Shown here in pieces: positions 6,340-13,886 of a stretch of 15,046 nt of DNA. The stretch lies in assembly GCA_031264885.1 (NCBI GenBank), contig JAISDM010000107.1, forward strand, positions 1 to 15,046. Direction: 5' to 3'. Source of the stretch: Peptococcaceae bacterium (GTDB taxonomy: Bacteria; Bacillota; Peptococcia; DRI-13; UBA5745). The notes under the pieces were generated by a model. The model worked only from the letters and a program-made list of their open reading frames with translations. It had not been told where the DNA came from and did not search any database. The position numbers and the translations under genes are program-made. Numbering within the stretch: the stretch's first letter is position 1; each line of letters opens with the position of its first letter.

Positions 6340-8232
6340 ATGTCCAAAACAATCGGAATCGACCTGGGCACCACCAACTCGGTGGTCGCGGTTATGGAAG
6401 GCGGGAAACCCACCGTCATTGTGAACGGGGAAGGCGCCCGCACCACCCCGTCCGTGGTGGCTTACAAGAGCAACAGCGAGCGTCTGGTGGGCCAGACCGC
6501 CAAGCGTCAGGCCGCCCTCAATCCGGAAAAAACCCTGTACTCCGTCAAGCGGTTCATCGGCCGCCGTTTTTCCGAAACCACCGACGAACGCAGCCTGGCG
6601 CCCTACCAAATCGCGGCGGGCCCCGGAGACGCCGTCCGCTTCAAAATCGACGGCAAAGACGTGGCGCCCGAGGAGATTTCCGCCGCCGTGCTGAAGAAGC
6701 TGGCGGACGACGCTTCCAAATATTTGGGGGAGAAGGTCACGGACGCGGTCGTCACCGTGCCCGCCTACTTCAACGACGCCCAGCGGCAGGCGACCAAGGA
6801 CGCGGGCAAAATCGCCGGGCTGAACGTCCTGCGCATCATCAACGAACCCACGGCGGCCGCGCTGGCCTACGGGCTGGACGGCAAGAAGAACGAAACCGTT
6901 CTGGTCTTTGACCTGGGCGGCGGAACCTTCGATGTGTCCATACTCGAAGTGGGCGACGGCGTGTTCGAGGTCAAGGCGACCAACGGAGACACCCATCTGG
7001 GCGGCGACAATTTTGACAAAATCATCGTGGATTGGATGGCTTCCGAATTCAAAAAAGATCACGGCATCGATCTCCTGAAAGACAAACAAGCCTTGCAGCG
7101 CCTGACGGAGACCGCCGAGAAAGCAAAAATCGAGCTGTCTTCCCTGATGGAAACCGCCATCAGCCTGCCCTTCATCACGGCGGACGCCAACGGGCCCAAG
7201 CACCTGGATCTCAAACTCTCCAGGGCAAAATTCGAGGATTTGACCCACGGCCTGGTGGAACGCTGCCGGGGCCCCGTCATGGCCGCGCTGAAAGACGCCG
7301 GCCTGAAGACCGGCGACCTGGCCGAGATCATTTTGGTGGGGGGCTCCACCCGGATCCCCGCGGTTCAGAAACTGGTCCGGGAACTGACCGGCGGCAAGGA
7401 TCCCCATCAAGGGGTGAACCCGGACGAGGTTGTGGCCGTGGGCGCCGCCATCCAGGCCGGCGTGCTGGCAGGCGAGGTCAAGGATGTGGTGCTGTTGGAC
7501 GTGACCCCGCTTTCCCTGGGTCTGGAAACCCTGGGCGGCGTCATGACCCGTCTGGTCGAGCGCAACACCACCATCCCCGTCCGCCGCGGTCAGGTTTTTT
7601 CCACGGCGGAAGACAATCAGCCGGCGGTGGACATCCACGTCCTTCAAGGCGAGCGGGAGATGGCCGGAGACAACCGCTCCATCGGTCAGTTTAAATTGGA
7701 CGGCATCGCCCCGGCGCCCAGAAACACGCCCCAAATCGAGGTCACCTTCGACATCGACGCCAACGGAATACTGAAAGTCAGCGCCCAGGATAAAACCACC
7801 GGCAAACAGCAAACCGTCACCATATCCGGTTCCAGCAACCTGGAGAAACAGGACATCGACCGCATGGTCAGGGAGGCGGAATCCCACGCCGGCGACGACA
7901 GGAGGCGCCGGGAGGAAATCGAGGTCCGCAATCAGGCCGACGGCCTGGTATACTCTGTGGAGCGGCAGCTCAGAGAAAACGGCGGCCAATTGCAAGTCCA
8001 CGAGAAGGGCCGGATCGAACAGCTTTTGACCGAATTGAAGCAAGCCCTGGCCGACCCCTCCGATATCGCCAGAATCCGCGGGCTTCACTCGGATCTGACG
8101 CAAGCGTCCGCCGTTTTCCACAATGCGCGCGAACCCCAGCCCGGCGCGAATCCCTACGGGTGGGATCCCGCCGCCGAACCGCCCCGGGGGGACGACGGGG
8201 TATTTGACGCGGAATATACGGAGAATCCTTGA
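6340..8232 (+). CDS. dnaK: Chaperone DnaK (Hsp70)
   Basis: A complete 630-residue Hsp70. The ATPase domain starts IGIDLGTTNSVVAV and contains VTVPAYFNDAQRQATKDAG, INEPTAAALAYG, VFDLGGGTFDVSIL and VGGSTRIPAVQ. The interdomain linker VVLLDVTPLSLG is at about 383-394 (D387), the substrate-binding domain follows (FSTAEDNQPAVDIHVLQGERE), and then a helical lid ending in an acidic DGVFDAEYTENP tail. It binds exposed hydrophobic peptides in an ATP cycle driven by a J-protein and a nucleotide exchanger. The start is fixed by AAAGGAGG (6324-6331), 8 nt before ATG 6340. It is the first gene of a dnaK-dnaJ-clpB operon and follows three CtsR-like boxes. No grpE or hrcA is near, so this may be a second, stress-specific DnaK set, or grpE lies elsewhere. 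Confidence 0.98.
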   Translation: MSKTIGIDLGTTNSVVAVMEGGKPTVIVNGEGARTTPSVVAYKSNSERLVGQTAKRQAALNPEKTLYSVKRFIGRRFSETTDERSLAPYQIAAGPGDAVRFKIDGKDVAPEEISAAVLKKLADDASKYLGEKVTDAVVTVPAYFNDAQRQATKDAGKIAGLNVLRIINEPTAAALAYGLDGKKNETVLVFDLGGGTFDVSILEVGDGVFEVKATNGDTHLGGDNFDKIIVDWMASEFKKDHGIDLLKDKQALQRLTETAEKAKIELSSLMETAISLPFITADANGPKHLDLKLSRAKFEDLTHGLVERCRGPVMAALKDAGLKTGDLAEIILVGGSTRIPAVQKLVRELTGGKDPHQGVNPDEVVAVGAAIQAGVLAGEVKDVVLLDVTPLSLGLETLGGVMTRLVERNTTIPVRRGQVFSTAEDNQPAVDIHVLQGEREMAGDNRSIGQFKLDGIAPAPRNTPQIEVTFDIDANGILKVSAQDKTTGKQQTVTISGSSNLEKQDIDRMVREAESHAGDDRRRREEIEVRNQADGLVYSVERQLRENGGQLQVHEKGRIEQLLTELKQALADPSDIARIRGLHSDLTQASAVFHNAREPQPGANPYGWDPAAEPPRGDDGVFDAEYTENP

Positions 8233-8257
8233 TTTTTTCTCCATCTTTAGTCATAAT
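8229..8257 (+). promoter_or_regulatory. Internal promoter between dnaK and dnaJ
   Basis: TTGATT (8229-8234), which overlaps the dnaK stop codon, a 17-nt spacer and CATAAT (8252-8257; 5 of 6) make a plausible secondary promoter for dnaJ-clpB, with a start near 8264. No CtsR-like box accompanies it, so it could give a basal supply of the two downstream chaperones. Confidence 0.4.
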
Positions 8258-8281
8258 AGAATATAGAACCAAAACGAAACA

Positions 8282-8311
8282 AGGGCTCGTAATGATTGCG
8301 CCGCGAGCCCT
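8282..8311 (+). other. Intergenic hairpin in the dnaK-dnaJ leader
   Basis: AGGGCTCG (8282-8289) and CGAGCCCT (8304-8311) form a perfect 8-bp stem with a 14-nt loop, ending only 4 nt before the ribosome site AAAGGGG (8316-8322) of dnaJ. No T-run follows, so it is not a standard terminator. It may be an RNA processing or stability element, or tune dnaJ translation. Confidence 0.5.
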
Positions 8312-8329
8312 GAATAAAGGGGTGTTTTC

Positions 8330-9307
8330 ATGGCCGCGAAATACAGAAACTATTACGAAGTGCTGGGAGTGGATCGGAAGGCGTCTCAGGACGACATCAA
8401 GAAAGCCTTCCGGAAACTGGCGCGGAAGTACCATCCCGACTTGAAATCCGGCAATGAAAAAACCGCCGCCGAAGAAAAATTCAAAGAGATCAACGAGGCT
8501 TACGAAGTCCTGTCGGATCCCGCCAAACGCGAACAATACGACCTGCTTGGCTCCAATTGGCAGCACGGGCAGGACTTCCAGCCGCCGCCGGGCTTCGGAG
8601 GTTTCGGAGGCTTTGGAGGCGGGGGCGGCCGGCAGCAGACCTATACATGGAACACCGGAACCGGAGACGCCGGAGGCTTCAGCGATTTTTTCGAGAGCAT
8701 CTTCGGACGCCGGACCGGCAGCGAATCCGGCAGCCCCTTCGGCAGTTTCGGGAACTTCGGATCCAGGCGGAGGCCGTCGGCCAAAGCCCTGGATATGGAA
8801 AACGACCTGGAGCTGACCCTGGAGGAGGCTTTTAAAGGCGGCGAGAAATCCCTGCATCTGCAAGACGGCGCCCAGAGCCGTACCCTGACCGTCAAAATCC
8901 CTCCGGGCGTCCGCCACAACAATAAAATCCGGCTTCGCGGACAGGGCCGGCAGCTCGACGAAGGCAGTAGGGGCGACCTTTACCTCCGGGTCAAACTGCT
9001 GCCCCATCCGAGCCTCACTTTAAACGGAAACGATCTAAACGCCGAATTAACGCTGACCCCTTCCCAGGCCGTTTTGGGCACGCAGCTGCCCATCCCGACC
9101 TTAGACGGCCCCGTGACGCTGCGGGTCCCAAAAATGGCGCGCAAAGGCATGAAGCTGCGGCTGAAAGGCAAGGGATGGCCCCTTCCCAGCGGCGGGCGGG
9201 GAGATCAATACGTGACCCTTTCCATTGATTTGCCCCCCGCGCTGACCCAGGAGGAGATCAAGCTCTATCAAAAACTGGAAATCATAAGAACCAGCGCCGA
9301 AACCTAA
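8330..9307 (+). CDS. dnaJ: DnaJ-family co-chaperone without zinc finger (class B, CbpA-like)
   Basis: A 325-residue J-protein. The J domain (about 6-72) has YYEVLGV, the KKAFRKLARKYHPD helix with HPD at 35-37, and EINEAYEVLSDPAKREQYD. A Gly/Phe-rich stretch (about 80-150, FGGFGGFGGGGG and more GF/GS repeats) follows, and then two beta-sandwich substrate domains (about 160-315: ...LTLEEAFKGGEKSL, VKIPPGVRHNNKIRLRGQG, ...LKLKGKGWP-like). There are no CxxCxGxG repeats, so it is a class B/CbpA type rather than classical DnaJ; its length suits that. It would deliver substrates to DnaK and trigger ATP hydrolysis. It lies 97 bp after dnaK and 34 bp before clpB on one strand; AAAGGGG stands 7 nt before its ATG. 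Confidence in the family is high; the subtype name is by domain layout only. Confidence 0.95.
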   Translation: MAAKYRNYYEVLGVDRKASQDDIKKAFRKLARKYHPDLKSGNEKTAAEEKFKEINEAYEVLSDPAKREQYDLLGSNWQHGQDFQPPPGFGGFGGFGGGGGRQQTYTWNTGTGDAGGFSDFFESIFGRRTGSESGSPFGSFGNFGSRRRPSAKALDMENDLELTLEEAFKGGEKSLHLQDGAQSRTLTVKIPPGVRHNNKIRLRGQGRQLDEGSRGDLYLRVKLLPHPSLTLNGNDLNAELTLTPSQAVLGTQLPIPTLDGPVTLRVPKMARKGMKLRLKGKGWPLPSGGRGDQYVTLSIDLPPALTQEEIKLYQKLEIIRTSAET

Positions 9308-9341
9308 TGAATCCTGACACCACCCAGAAAGAGGTGATTCC

Positions 9342-11939
9342 ATGAACACCGGTCAATATACGCAAAAAACCCGGGACGCGCTTCAGAGCGCCCAGAACAT
9401 CGCCTTAGAGAACCGTCATCAGGAAGTCTCCGGGCTGCATATGCTGTACGCCATACTCACACAAGAGGACGGGCTGATCCCGCGCCTGTGCGAACACGCC
9501 GGAACTCAGCCGCTTTTCCTCCAAAGCCAGGTCATGGAGCAAATCCGGAAGCTGCCTTCCGTCCACGGCTACGAAGGCAGTCTGCATATGAACACCGGCC
9601 TGGCCAGAGCCTTGGCCCGGGCCGAAAAAACCGCGGACAAAATGAAAGACCAGTACATCAGCGTGGAGCATGTCCTGCTGGGACTGCTGGAAGACGGAGA
9701 GCAGGAAGTCAAACAGCTGCTGTCCCGAAACGGGCTGACCAAAGAAAAAATCCTGGATTCCCTGAAATCCATCCGGGGCAATCAGCATGTGACCAGCGAG
9801 AACCCCGAGGAAACCTACGAATCCTTGAAAAAATACGGGCGGGACCTGACCCAGCTGGCGCGGGAAGGCAAACTGGATCCGGTGATCGGCCGGGATGATG
9901 AAATCCGCCGTATCATGGAGATCCTGTCCCGCAGAACCAAAAACAACCCCGTTCTGATCGGCGAGCCCGGCGTCGGCAAAACCGCCGTGGTGGAAGGCTT
10001 GGCCCGGCGGATCGTGGCGGGCGACGTGCCGGAGGGTCTCAAGGACAAATCGGTCGTCTCCCTGGACATGGGGGCGCTGATCGCCGGCGCCAAATACCGG
10101 GGCGAATTCGAGGAACGGCTGAAAGCGGTTTTGAAAGAGGTACAGGAGTCCCAGGGCCAAGTCATTCTGTTCATCGACGAACTGCACACAGTGGTCGGCG
10201 CGGGAGCGGCCGAAGGCGCCATGGACGCGGGGAACCTGCTGAAACCCCTCCTGGCCAGAGGCGAATTGCGGGTGGTGGGCGCCACCACTTTGGACGAATA
10301 CCGGAAGCATGTGGAGAAAGACGCCGCCCTGGAGCGCCGCTTCCAGCCCGTGATGGTGAACCCACCCTCCGTGGAAGACACAGTATCCATCTTGCGCGGC
10401 TTGAAGGAGCGTTATGAGATCCACCACGGCGTGCGCATCCAGGACAGCGCCCTGGTCGCGGCGGCCACCTTGTCCGACCGCTATATCTCAGACCGCTTCC
10501 TGCCCGATAAGGCCATTGACCTGATGGACGAGGCCGCCGCCAAGCTCCGCACCGAGATTGACAGCATGCCCACAGCTCTGGACGAAATGACCCGCAAAAT
10601 CATGCAGCTGGAGATCGAGGAGGCCGCCCTGAAAAAAGAAAGCGACGAGATCTCGCGGGAACGGCTCCAAAAGATCCAGGATCAATTGACAGCCTTCAAA
10701 TCCGATTCCGACGTGCTGAAAGCCCAGTGGCAAGTGGAAAAACAAGCCATCGGCCGGCTCCGGGATCTGAAAAAAGAGATCGAAGACGTCAAACTGGCCA
10801 TCGAACAGGCGGAACGGGACTATGATTTGGACCGCATGGCCGAGCTGAAATACGGCAAATTAAACGACCTGACCCGCAAACTGGCCGTCGAAGAAGAGAA
10901 CCTGGCAAACAAACAAAAACATCAGATGCTGCTAAAGGAAGAGGTAGGCGAAGAAGACATCGCCCAGGTGGTCAGCCGCTGGACCGGCGTGCCCGTCTCC
11001 AAATTGGTGGAAGGCGAAAGGGAGAAACTCATCCACCTGGACGAACAGCTGCACAAACGGGTCGTCGGCCAGGACGAAGGGGTTCAAGCCGTGGCGGACG
11101 CGGTGATCCGGGCCAGAGCGGGCATCAAAGACCCCAACCGGCCCGTCGGCAGTTTCATCTTCCTGGGCCCCACCGGCGTGGGCAAAACCGAGCTGGCCAA
11201 AGCCCTGGCGCAATCCCTCTTCGACGACGAAAAATCCATGATCCGTCTGGATATGTCCGAATACATGGAAAAACACGCGGTCTCGCGCCTGATCGGCGCC
11301 CCGCCCGGCTACATCGGTTACGACGAGGGCGGACAGCTGACCGAGCCGGTCCGGCGCCACCCTTACGCCGTGCTGCTGTTCGACGAAATCGAAAAAGCCC
11401 ATCCCGACGTTTTTAACATCATGCTGCAAATCCTGGACGACGGCCGGCTGACCGATTCCAAAGGGCGCACCGTGGATTTCAAAAACACCGTGATCATCAT
11501 GACCTCCAACATCGGCAGCCACGAAATCCTGTCCGCCAAAGGGAACTATGAAGAGATCAAAAACCAGGCGACCGGCCTGCTTTCCCAGTATTTCCGCCCG
11601 GAATTCCTCAACCGCGTAGATGAAGTCGTGGTCTTTCACGCGCTCAAACACGAAGACACCCAGGCCATCGCCCGCCTCCTGCTGGATCAGCTGTCCGAGC
11701 GGCTCAGCCGGCTCGCCCGGATTTCCCTGAGCTGCGACGGCTCCGCCCTAGCGTGGCTGGCCGACAAGGGCTACAGCGCGGATTTCGGCGCCCGGCCTCT
11801 CAAACGCCTGATTCAGCAAGAGATCGAAACACCCCTGTCCGGAATGATCATCAAGAACCAAATCAAGCCCGGCGACACCCTGAACATCCGCGGCAACGGC
11901 GACCACCTGTCGCTGGAACCGCAGCCGCCAAACCCATGA
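9342..11939 (+). CDS. clpB: ATP-dependent disaggregase ClpB
   Basis: A complete 865-residue Hsp100. The N domain (about 1-145) holds two Clp-N repeats. NBD1 carries Walker A GEPGVGKT (207-214), pore tyrosine Y252 in GAKYRGEFEER and Walker B D279/E280. A long coiled-coil middle domain (about 414-530) marks it as ClpB rather than ClpC or ClpA. NBD2 carries Walker A GPTGVGKT (609-616), pore tyrosine Y657 in GYIGYDEGG and Walker B D681/E682. Together with DnaK and its J-protein it threads aggregated proteins through a hexamer ring for refolding; the M domain is the DnaK contact. No IGF/LGF loop for ClpP was noticed. AAAGAGGTG (9328-9336) is its ribosome site. The operon probably ends here: a REPIN-like hairpin starts 23 bp after the stop. 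Confidence 0.98.
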   Translation: MNTGQYTQKTRDALQSAQNIALENRHQEVSGLHMLYAILTQEDGLIPRLCEHAGTQPLFLQSQVMEQIRKLPSVHGYEGSLHMNTGLARALARAEKTADKMKDQYISVEHVLLGLLEDGEQEVKQLLSRNGLTKEKILDSLKSIRGNQHVTSENPEETYESLKKYGRDLTQLAREGKLDPVIGRDDEIRRIMEILSRRTKNNPVLIGEPGVGKTAVVEGLARRIVAGDVPEGLKDKSVVSLDMGALIAGAKYRGEFEERLKAVLKEVQESQGQVILFIDELHTVVGAGAAEGAMDAGNLLKPLLARGELRVVGATTLDEYRKHVEKDAALERRFQPVMVNPPSVEDTVSILRGLKERYEIHHGVRIQDSALVAAATLSDRYISDRFLPDKAIDLMDEAAAKLRTEIDSMPTALDEMTRKIMQLEIEEAALKKESDEISRERLQKIQDQLTAFKSDSDVLKAQWQVEKQAIGRLRDLKKEIEDVKLAIEQAERDYDLDRMAELKYGKLNDLTRKLAVEEENLANKQKHQMLLKEEVGEEDIAQVVSRWTGVPVSKLVEGEREKLIHLDEQLHKRVVGQDEGVQAVADAVIRARAGIKDPNRPVGSFIFLGPTGVGKTELAKALAQSLFDDEKSMIRLDMSEYMEKHAVSRLIGAPPGYIGYDEGGQLTEPVRRHPYAVLLFDEIEKAHPDVFNIMLQILDDGRLTDSKGRTVDFKNTVIIMTSNIGSHEILSAKGNYEEIKNQATGLLSQYFRPEFLNRVDEVVVFHALKHEDTQAIARLLLDQLSERLSRLARISLSCDGSALAWLADKGYSADFGARPLKRLIQQEIETPLSGMIIKNQIKPGDTLNIRGNGDHLSLEPQPPNP

Positions 11940-11961
11940 GCCAAAGCAAGGCGGCAGAAAC

Positions 11962-12137
11962 GGGCGGCAGAATGCCGCCCCTACAGACGCACCCAACCAC
12001 GGCGCCGGAGGGGCGCGTGTTTCTGCCGGTCCGTAAAGCCCCGGCGTTACGCGGCGCACCATTTACATTACCGTAGGGGCGGCTTTCTGCCGCCCGTCCT
12101 CGGTAGGCGCCGGAACGCCAAACTACGAATCGCAGTT
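11962..12137. repeat. REPIN-like palindromic repeat locus 3 with right flank
   Basis: Intact arms lie at 11962-11984 (GGGCGGCA-GAA-TGCCGCCC then CTAC) and 12073-12096 (reverse orientation, one stem mismatch). Between them a decayed reverse arm (about 12007-12033) again suggests two fused copies. The spacer before the right arm, GGCGCACCATTTACATTACC (12053-12072), closely matches the spacer of locus 4. The right outer flank (about 12097-12137) ends in CCAAACTACGAATCGCAGTT (12118-12137), the reverse complement, with one mismatch, of the left flank of locus 4. The first hairpin may act as the end of the clpB transcript. Confidence 0.85.
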
Positions 12138-12151
12138 TCACAGAAAACCTC

Positions 12152-12202
12152 TTGACAGTTCATTCTATCTATTGTAGAATACATGTGACAACAAATAGAA
12201 TG
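12152..12202 (+). promoter_or_regulatory. Promoter and long operator-like dyad of the M56 gene
   Basis: A perfect TTGACA (12152-12157), a 17-nt spacer and TAGAAT (12175-12180) form a strong promoter. A 15-bp imperfect inverted repeat (arms 12161-12175 and 12188-12202, 13 of 15 paired, outer core CATTCTAT/ATAGAATG) spans the spacer, the -10, the start and the edge of the GGAGG ribosome site. Inside it, TGTA-GAA-TACA (12173-12183) recalls the TACA/TGTA half sites of BlaI/MecI operators. This fits control by a BlaI-type repressor, but no such gene is in the window. Confidence 0.65.
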
Positions 12203-12212
12203 GAGGTTAATT

Positions 12213-13727
12213 ATGACTGTATCGACTGGCGGAAGCGGAATCGCGATGACTGACGTTTTCCTGACCGTGCTGAATATGAGCGTTACGGCGGCGTTCGTCA
12301 TCGCCGTTCTGTGCTTGGCGCGGCTCGCGCTGCGAAAAATACGCGCTCCTAAGTGGATAAGCTACGCGCTCTGGGGAGTGGCGGGATTCAACCTTGCTTG
12401 TCCGTTCAAGTTAGAAAGCGCGCTCAGTTTAATTCCGTTCAATTCCACGCCTATACCGCATGACATAGCAATGCAGGCAATTCCTCGCATTGACAGCGGA
12501 ATAAACATTATAGACGGCGCCGTCAGCGGTTCCCTGCCCGCCGCGATGCCTATGGCAAGCGTAAACCCATTGCAGATCTGGACGGCAGTTGGCGCATACG
12601 TCTGGCTTGCCGGCGTTGCCGCAATGATCCTATACGCCGTAATCTCATATGTCCGGTTGCTTCGCCGCAAAGACAGTGTGACAACACCGTTTGTCTACGG
12701 TTTTATCAGGCCGAAAATCCACATTCCGGGTGGAATTTCGGGGGAAGAGCTGCGTTACGTGACGCTTCATGAGCAAACGCATATCAAGCGGCGCGATTAC
12801 CTTGTAAAACCGGTCGCGTTTGCGCTGCTGTGCGTGCATTGGTTCAACCCGCTTGCCTGGGCCGCGTTCGCGCTGCTCTGCGCGGATATGGAGATGTCCT
12901 GCGACGAGCGCGTTTTGCGCGAACTCGGAATGGGCGTCAAGGCGGACTATTCGCAAACGCTCCTGTCGCTGTCAATGAACCGGCGGATACTGCGCGCGTC
13001 GCCGCTGGCGTTCGGCGAAGGCGGCATAAAGGGTAGGATCAAAAACGTACTCGAATTCAAAAAACGCTCGCGGATAATCACTGTTGCCGCCGTCGCGTTT
13101 GCCACCGTGCTGACAGTTGGATTTGCGGTGAACACGGCGAGCCATGCCGGTAACGCTGTCTATAACAGCCCCGAAAGCGCGTTTGCTTCCTTGTCAAAGT
13201 ATCTGCTTATTGATACAAACGCGCTTTCCGCGCTCAAAACGCCCTACGTTGGCGACAACAGCGCGGTCGGTAAGATAGTGGACGCTCTGCCGTCGTTGGA
13301 CGGTGAGTTGACGCAGAGATTTTTCTCCATAGGCGACGACTATGGCACGGGGCGCGCGCCGTACACGCTAACGCTCTATTACGAGCAGAATGGTACAGAA
13401 AGAAACATCACCGCCCTGCCAAAAAACGCCGCTCTGCTGTTCGCTCTGATTGACAATCTGGAAGAGGTCAGCTGCGCTTTCCGAAACACTCCGAGCGGCG
13501 GCGAGCTTGATAAGGCTGCTTATACGTCAAGAATAGCCGTCAACAAAGAGCAGATCGGTGATTTTATCGGAAATTTGGGTCTTACATGGGAGGATTTCCG
13601 AAATGACTTCGAGACGGCGGCAGCGGCGGTATTTACACAGTCCGCGCAAATCGAAACTCCGCCGCCGCAACCAATGTTTGCGCTTGACGCGGATAACGGC
13701 GACAAAATGACACAGGGGAAGGAATAA
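12213..13727 (+). CDS. BlaR1/MecR1-like M56 membrane metallopeptidase with DUF4825-like C-terminus
   Basis: A 504-residue M56-family protein. Hydrophobic segments lie at about 14-40, 47-63, 120-143, 200-224 and 288-307. The zinc site is H186-E-x-x-H190 in LHEQTHIKRRD, with E227 in DMEMSCDERVL as third ligand; all three are present. In BlaR1/MecR1 this domain is a membrane protease that, on signal, leads to cleavage of the BlaI/MecI repressor. Here no penicillin-binding domain (SxxK, SxN) follows the last helix; instead a 197-residue outer part carries TPYVGDNSAVGKIVDALP (343-360) and YTLTLYYEQN, which resembles DUF4825. So the input signal is probably not a beta-lactam bound covalently. GGAGG (12202-12206) fixes the start at 12213; the usual family start would be M12. 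No blaI partner is seen. REPIN-like elements flank it in opposite orientation. Confidence 0.88.
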   Translation: MTVSTGGSGIAMTDVFLTVLNMSVTAAFVIAVLCLARLALRKIRAPKWISYALWGVAGFNLACPFKLESALSLIPFNSTPIPHDIAMQAIPRIDSGINIIDGAVSGSLPAAMPMASVNPLQIWTAVGAYVWLAGVAAMILYAVISYVRLLRRKDSVTTPFVYGFIRPKIHIPGGISGEELRYVTLHEQTHIKRRDYLVKPVAFALLCVHWFNPLAWAAFALLCADMEMSCDERVLRELGMGVKADYSQTLLSLSMNRRILRASPLAFGEGGIKGRIKNVLEFKKRSRIITVAAVAFATVLTVGFAVNTASHAGNAVYNSPESAFASLSKYLLIDTNALSALKTPYVGDNSAVGKIVDALPSLDGELTQRFFSIGDDYGTGRAPYTLTLYYEQNGTERNITALPKNAALLFALIDNLEEVSCAFRNTPSGGELDKAAYTSRIAVNKEQIGDFIGNLGLTWEDFRNDFETAAAAVFTQSAQIETPPPQPMFALDADNGDKMTQGKE

Positions 13728-13775
13728 TTCTTCTTTCCGGAAGACGAATAATGTCGAACCGTTCGCAGTTTCGAA

Positions 13776-13881
13776 AACTGCGATTCGTAATTTGGAAATT
13801 CGCGTCTGTCAGGGACGGGCGGCAAAATGCCGCCCCTACAAGGCGCATCGTTCACGTTACCGTAGGGCATCCTGCCGCCCG
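13776..13881. repeat. REPIN-like palindromic repeat locus 4 with left flank
   Basis: The left outer flank starts AACTGCGATTCGTAATTTGG (13776-13795) and runs to the left arm at 13817-13839 (GGGCGGCA-AAA-TGCCGCCC then CTAC). A 22-bp spacer (13840-13861) similar to that of locus 3 follows, and then a right arm at 13862-13881 that has lost 4 bp compared with the other copies. Orientation of the flank is opposite to that at locus 3, so the two enclose the M56 gene. Confidence 0.85.
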
Positions 13882-13886
13882 AGACC

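Noticed and set aside
6334..8244. A 636-codon open frame on the minus strand opposite dnaK
   Set aside because: It mirrors the codon structure of a clear dnaK gene in GC-rich DNA, has no ribosome site or recognisable domain, and dnaK explains the sequence fully. Similar long frames opposite dnaJ (7970-9007), clpB (9405-10427) and clpB's 3' half (10932-11651) were rejected for the same reason.
11753..12141. Short frames across repeat locus 3 with GGRMPPLQTH or AAESRPYG peptides
   Set aside because: The palindrome is open in five of six frames and produces the same peptides at every copy; these are repeat translations, not genes.
439..13881. The repeated palindromes as a CRISPR array
   Set aside because: The copies are scattered over 13 kb, come as inverted pairs, have unequal spacers related to each other, and no cas genes are near.
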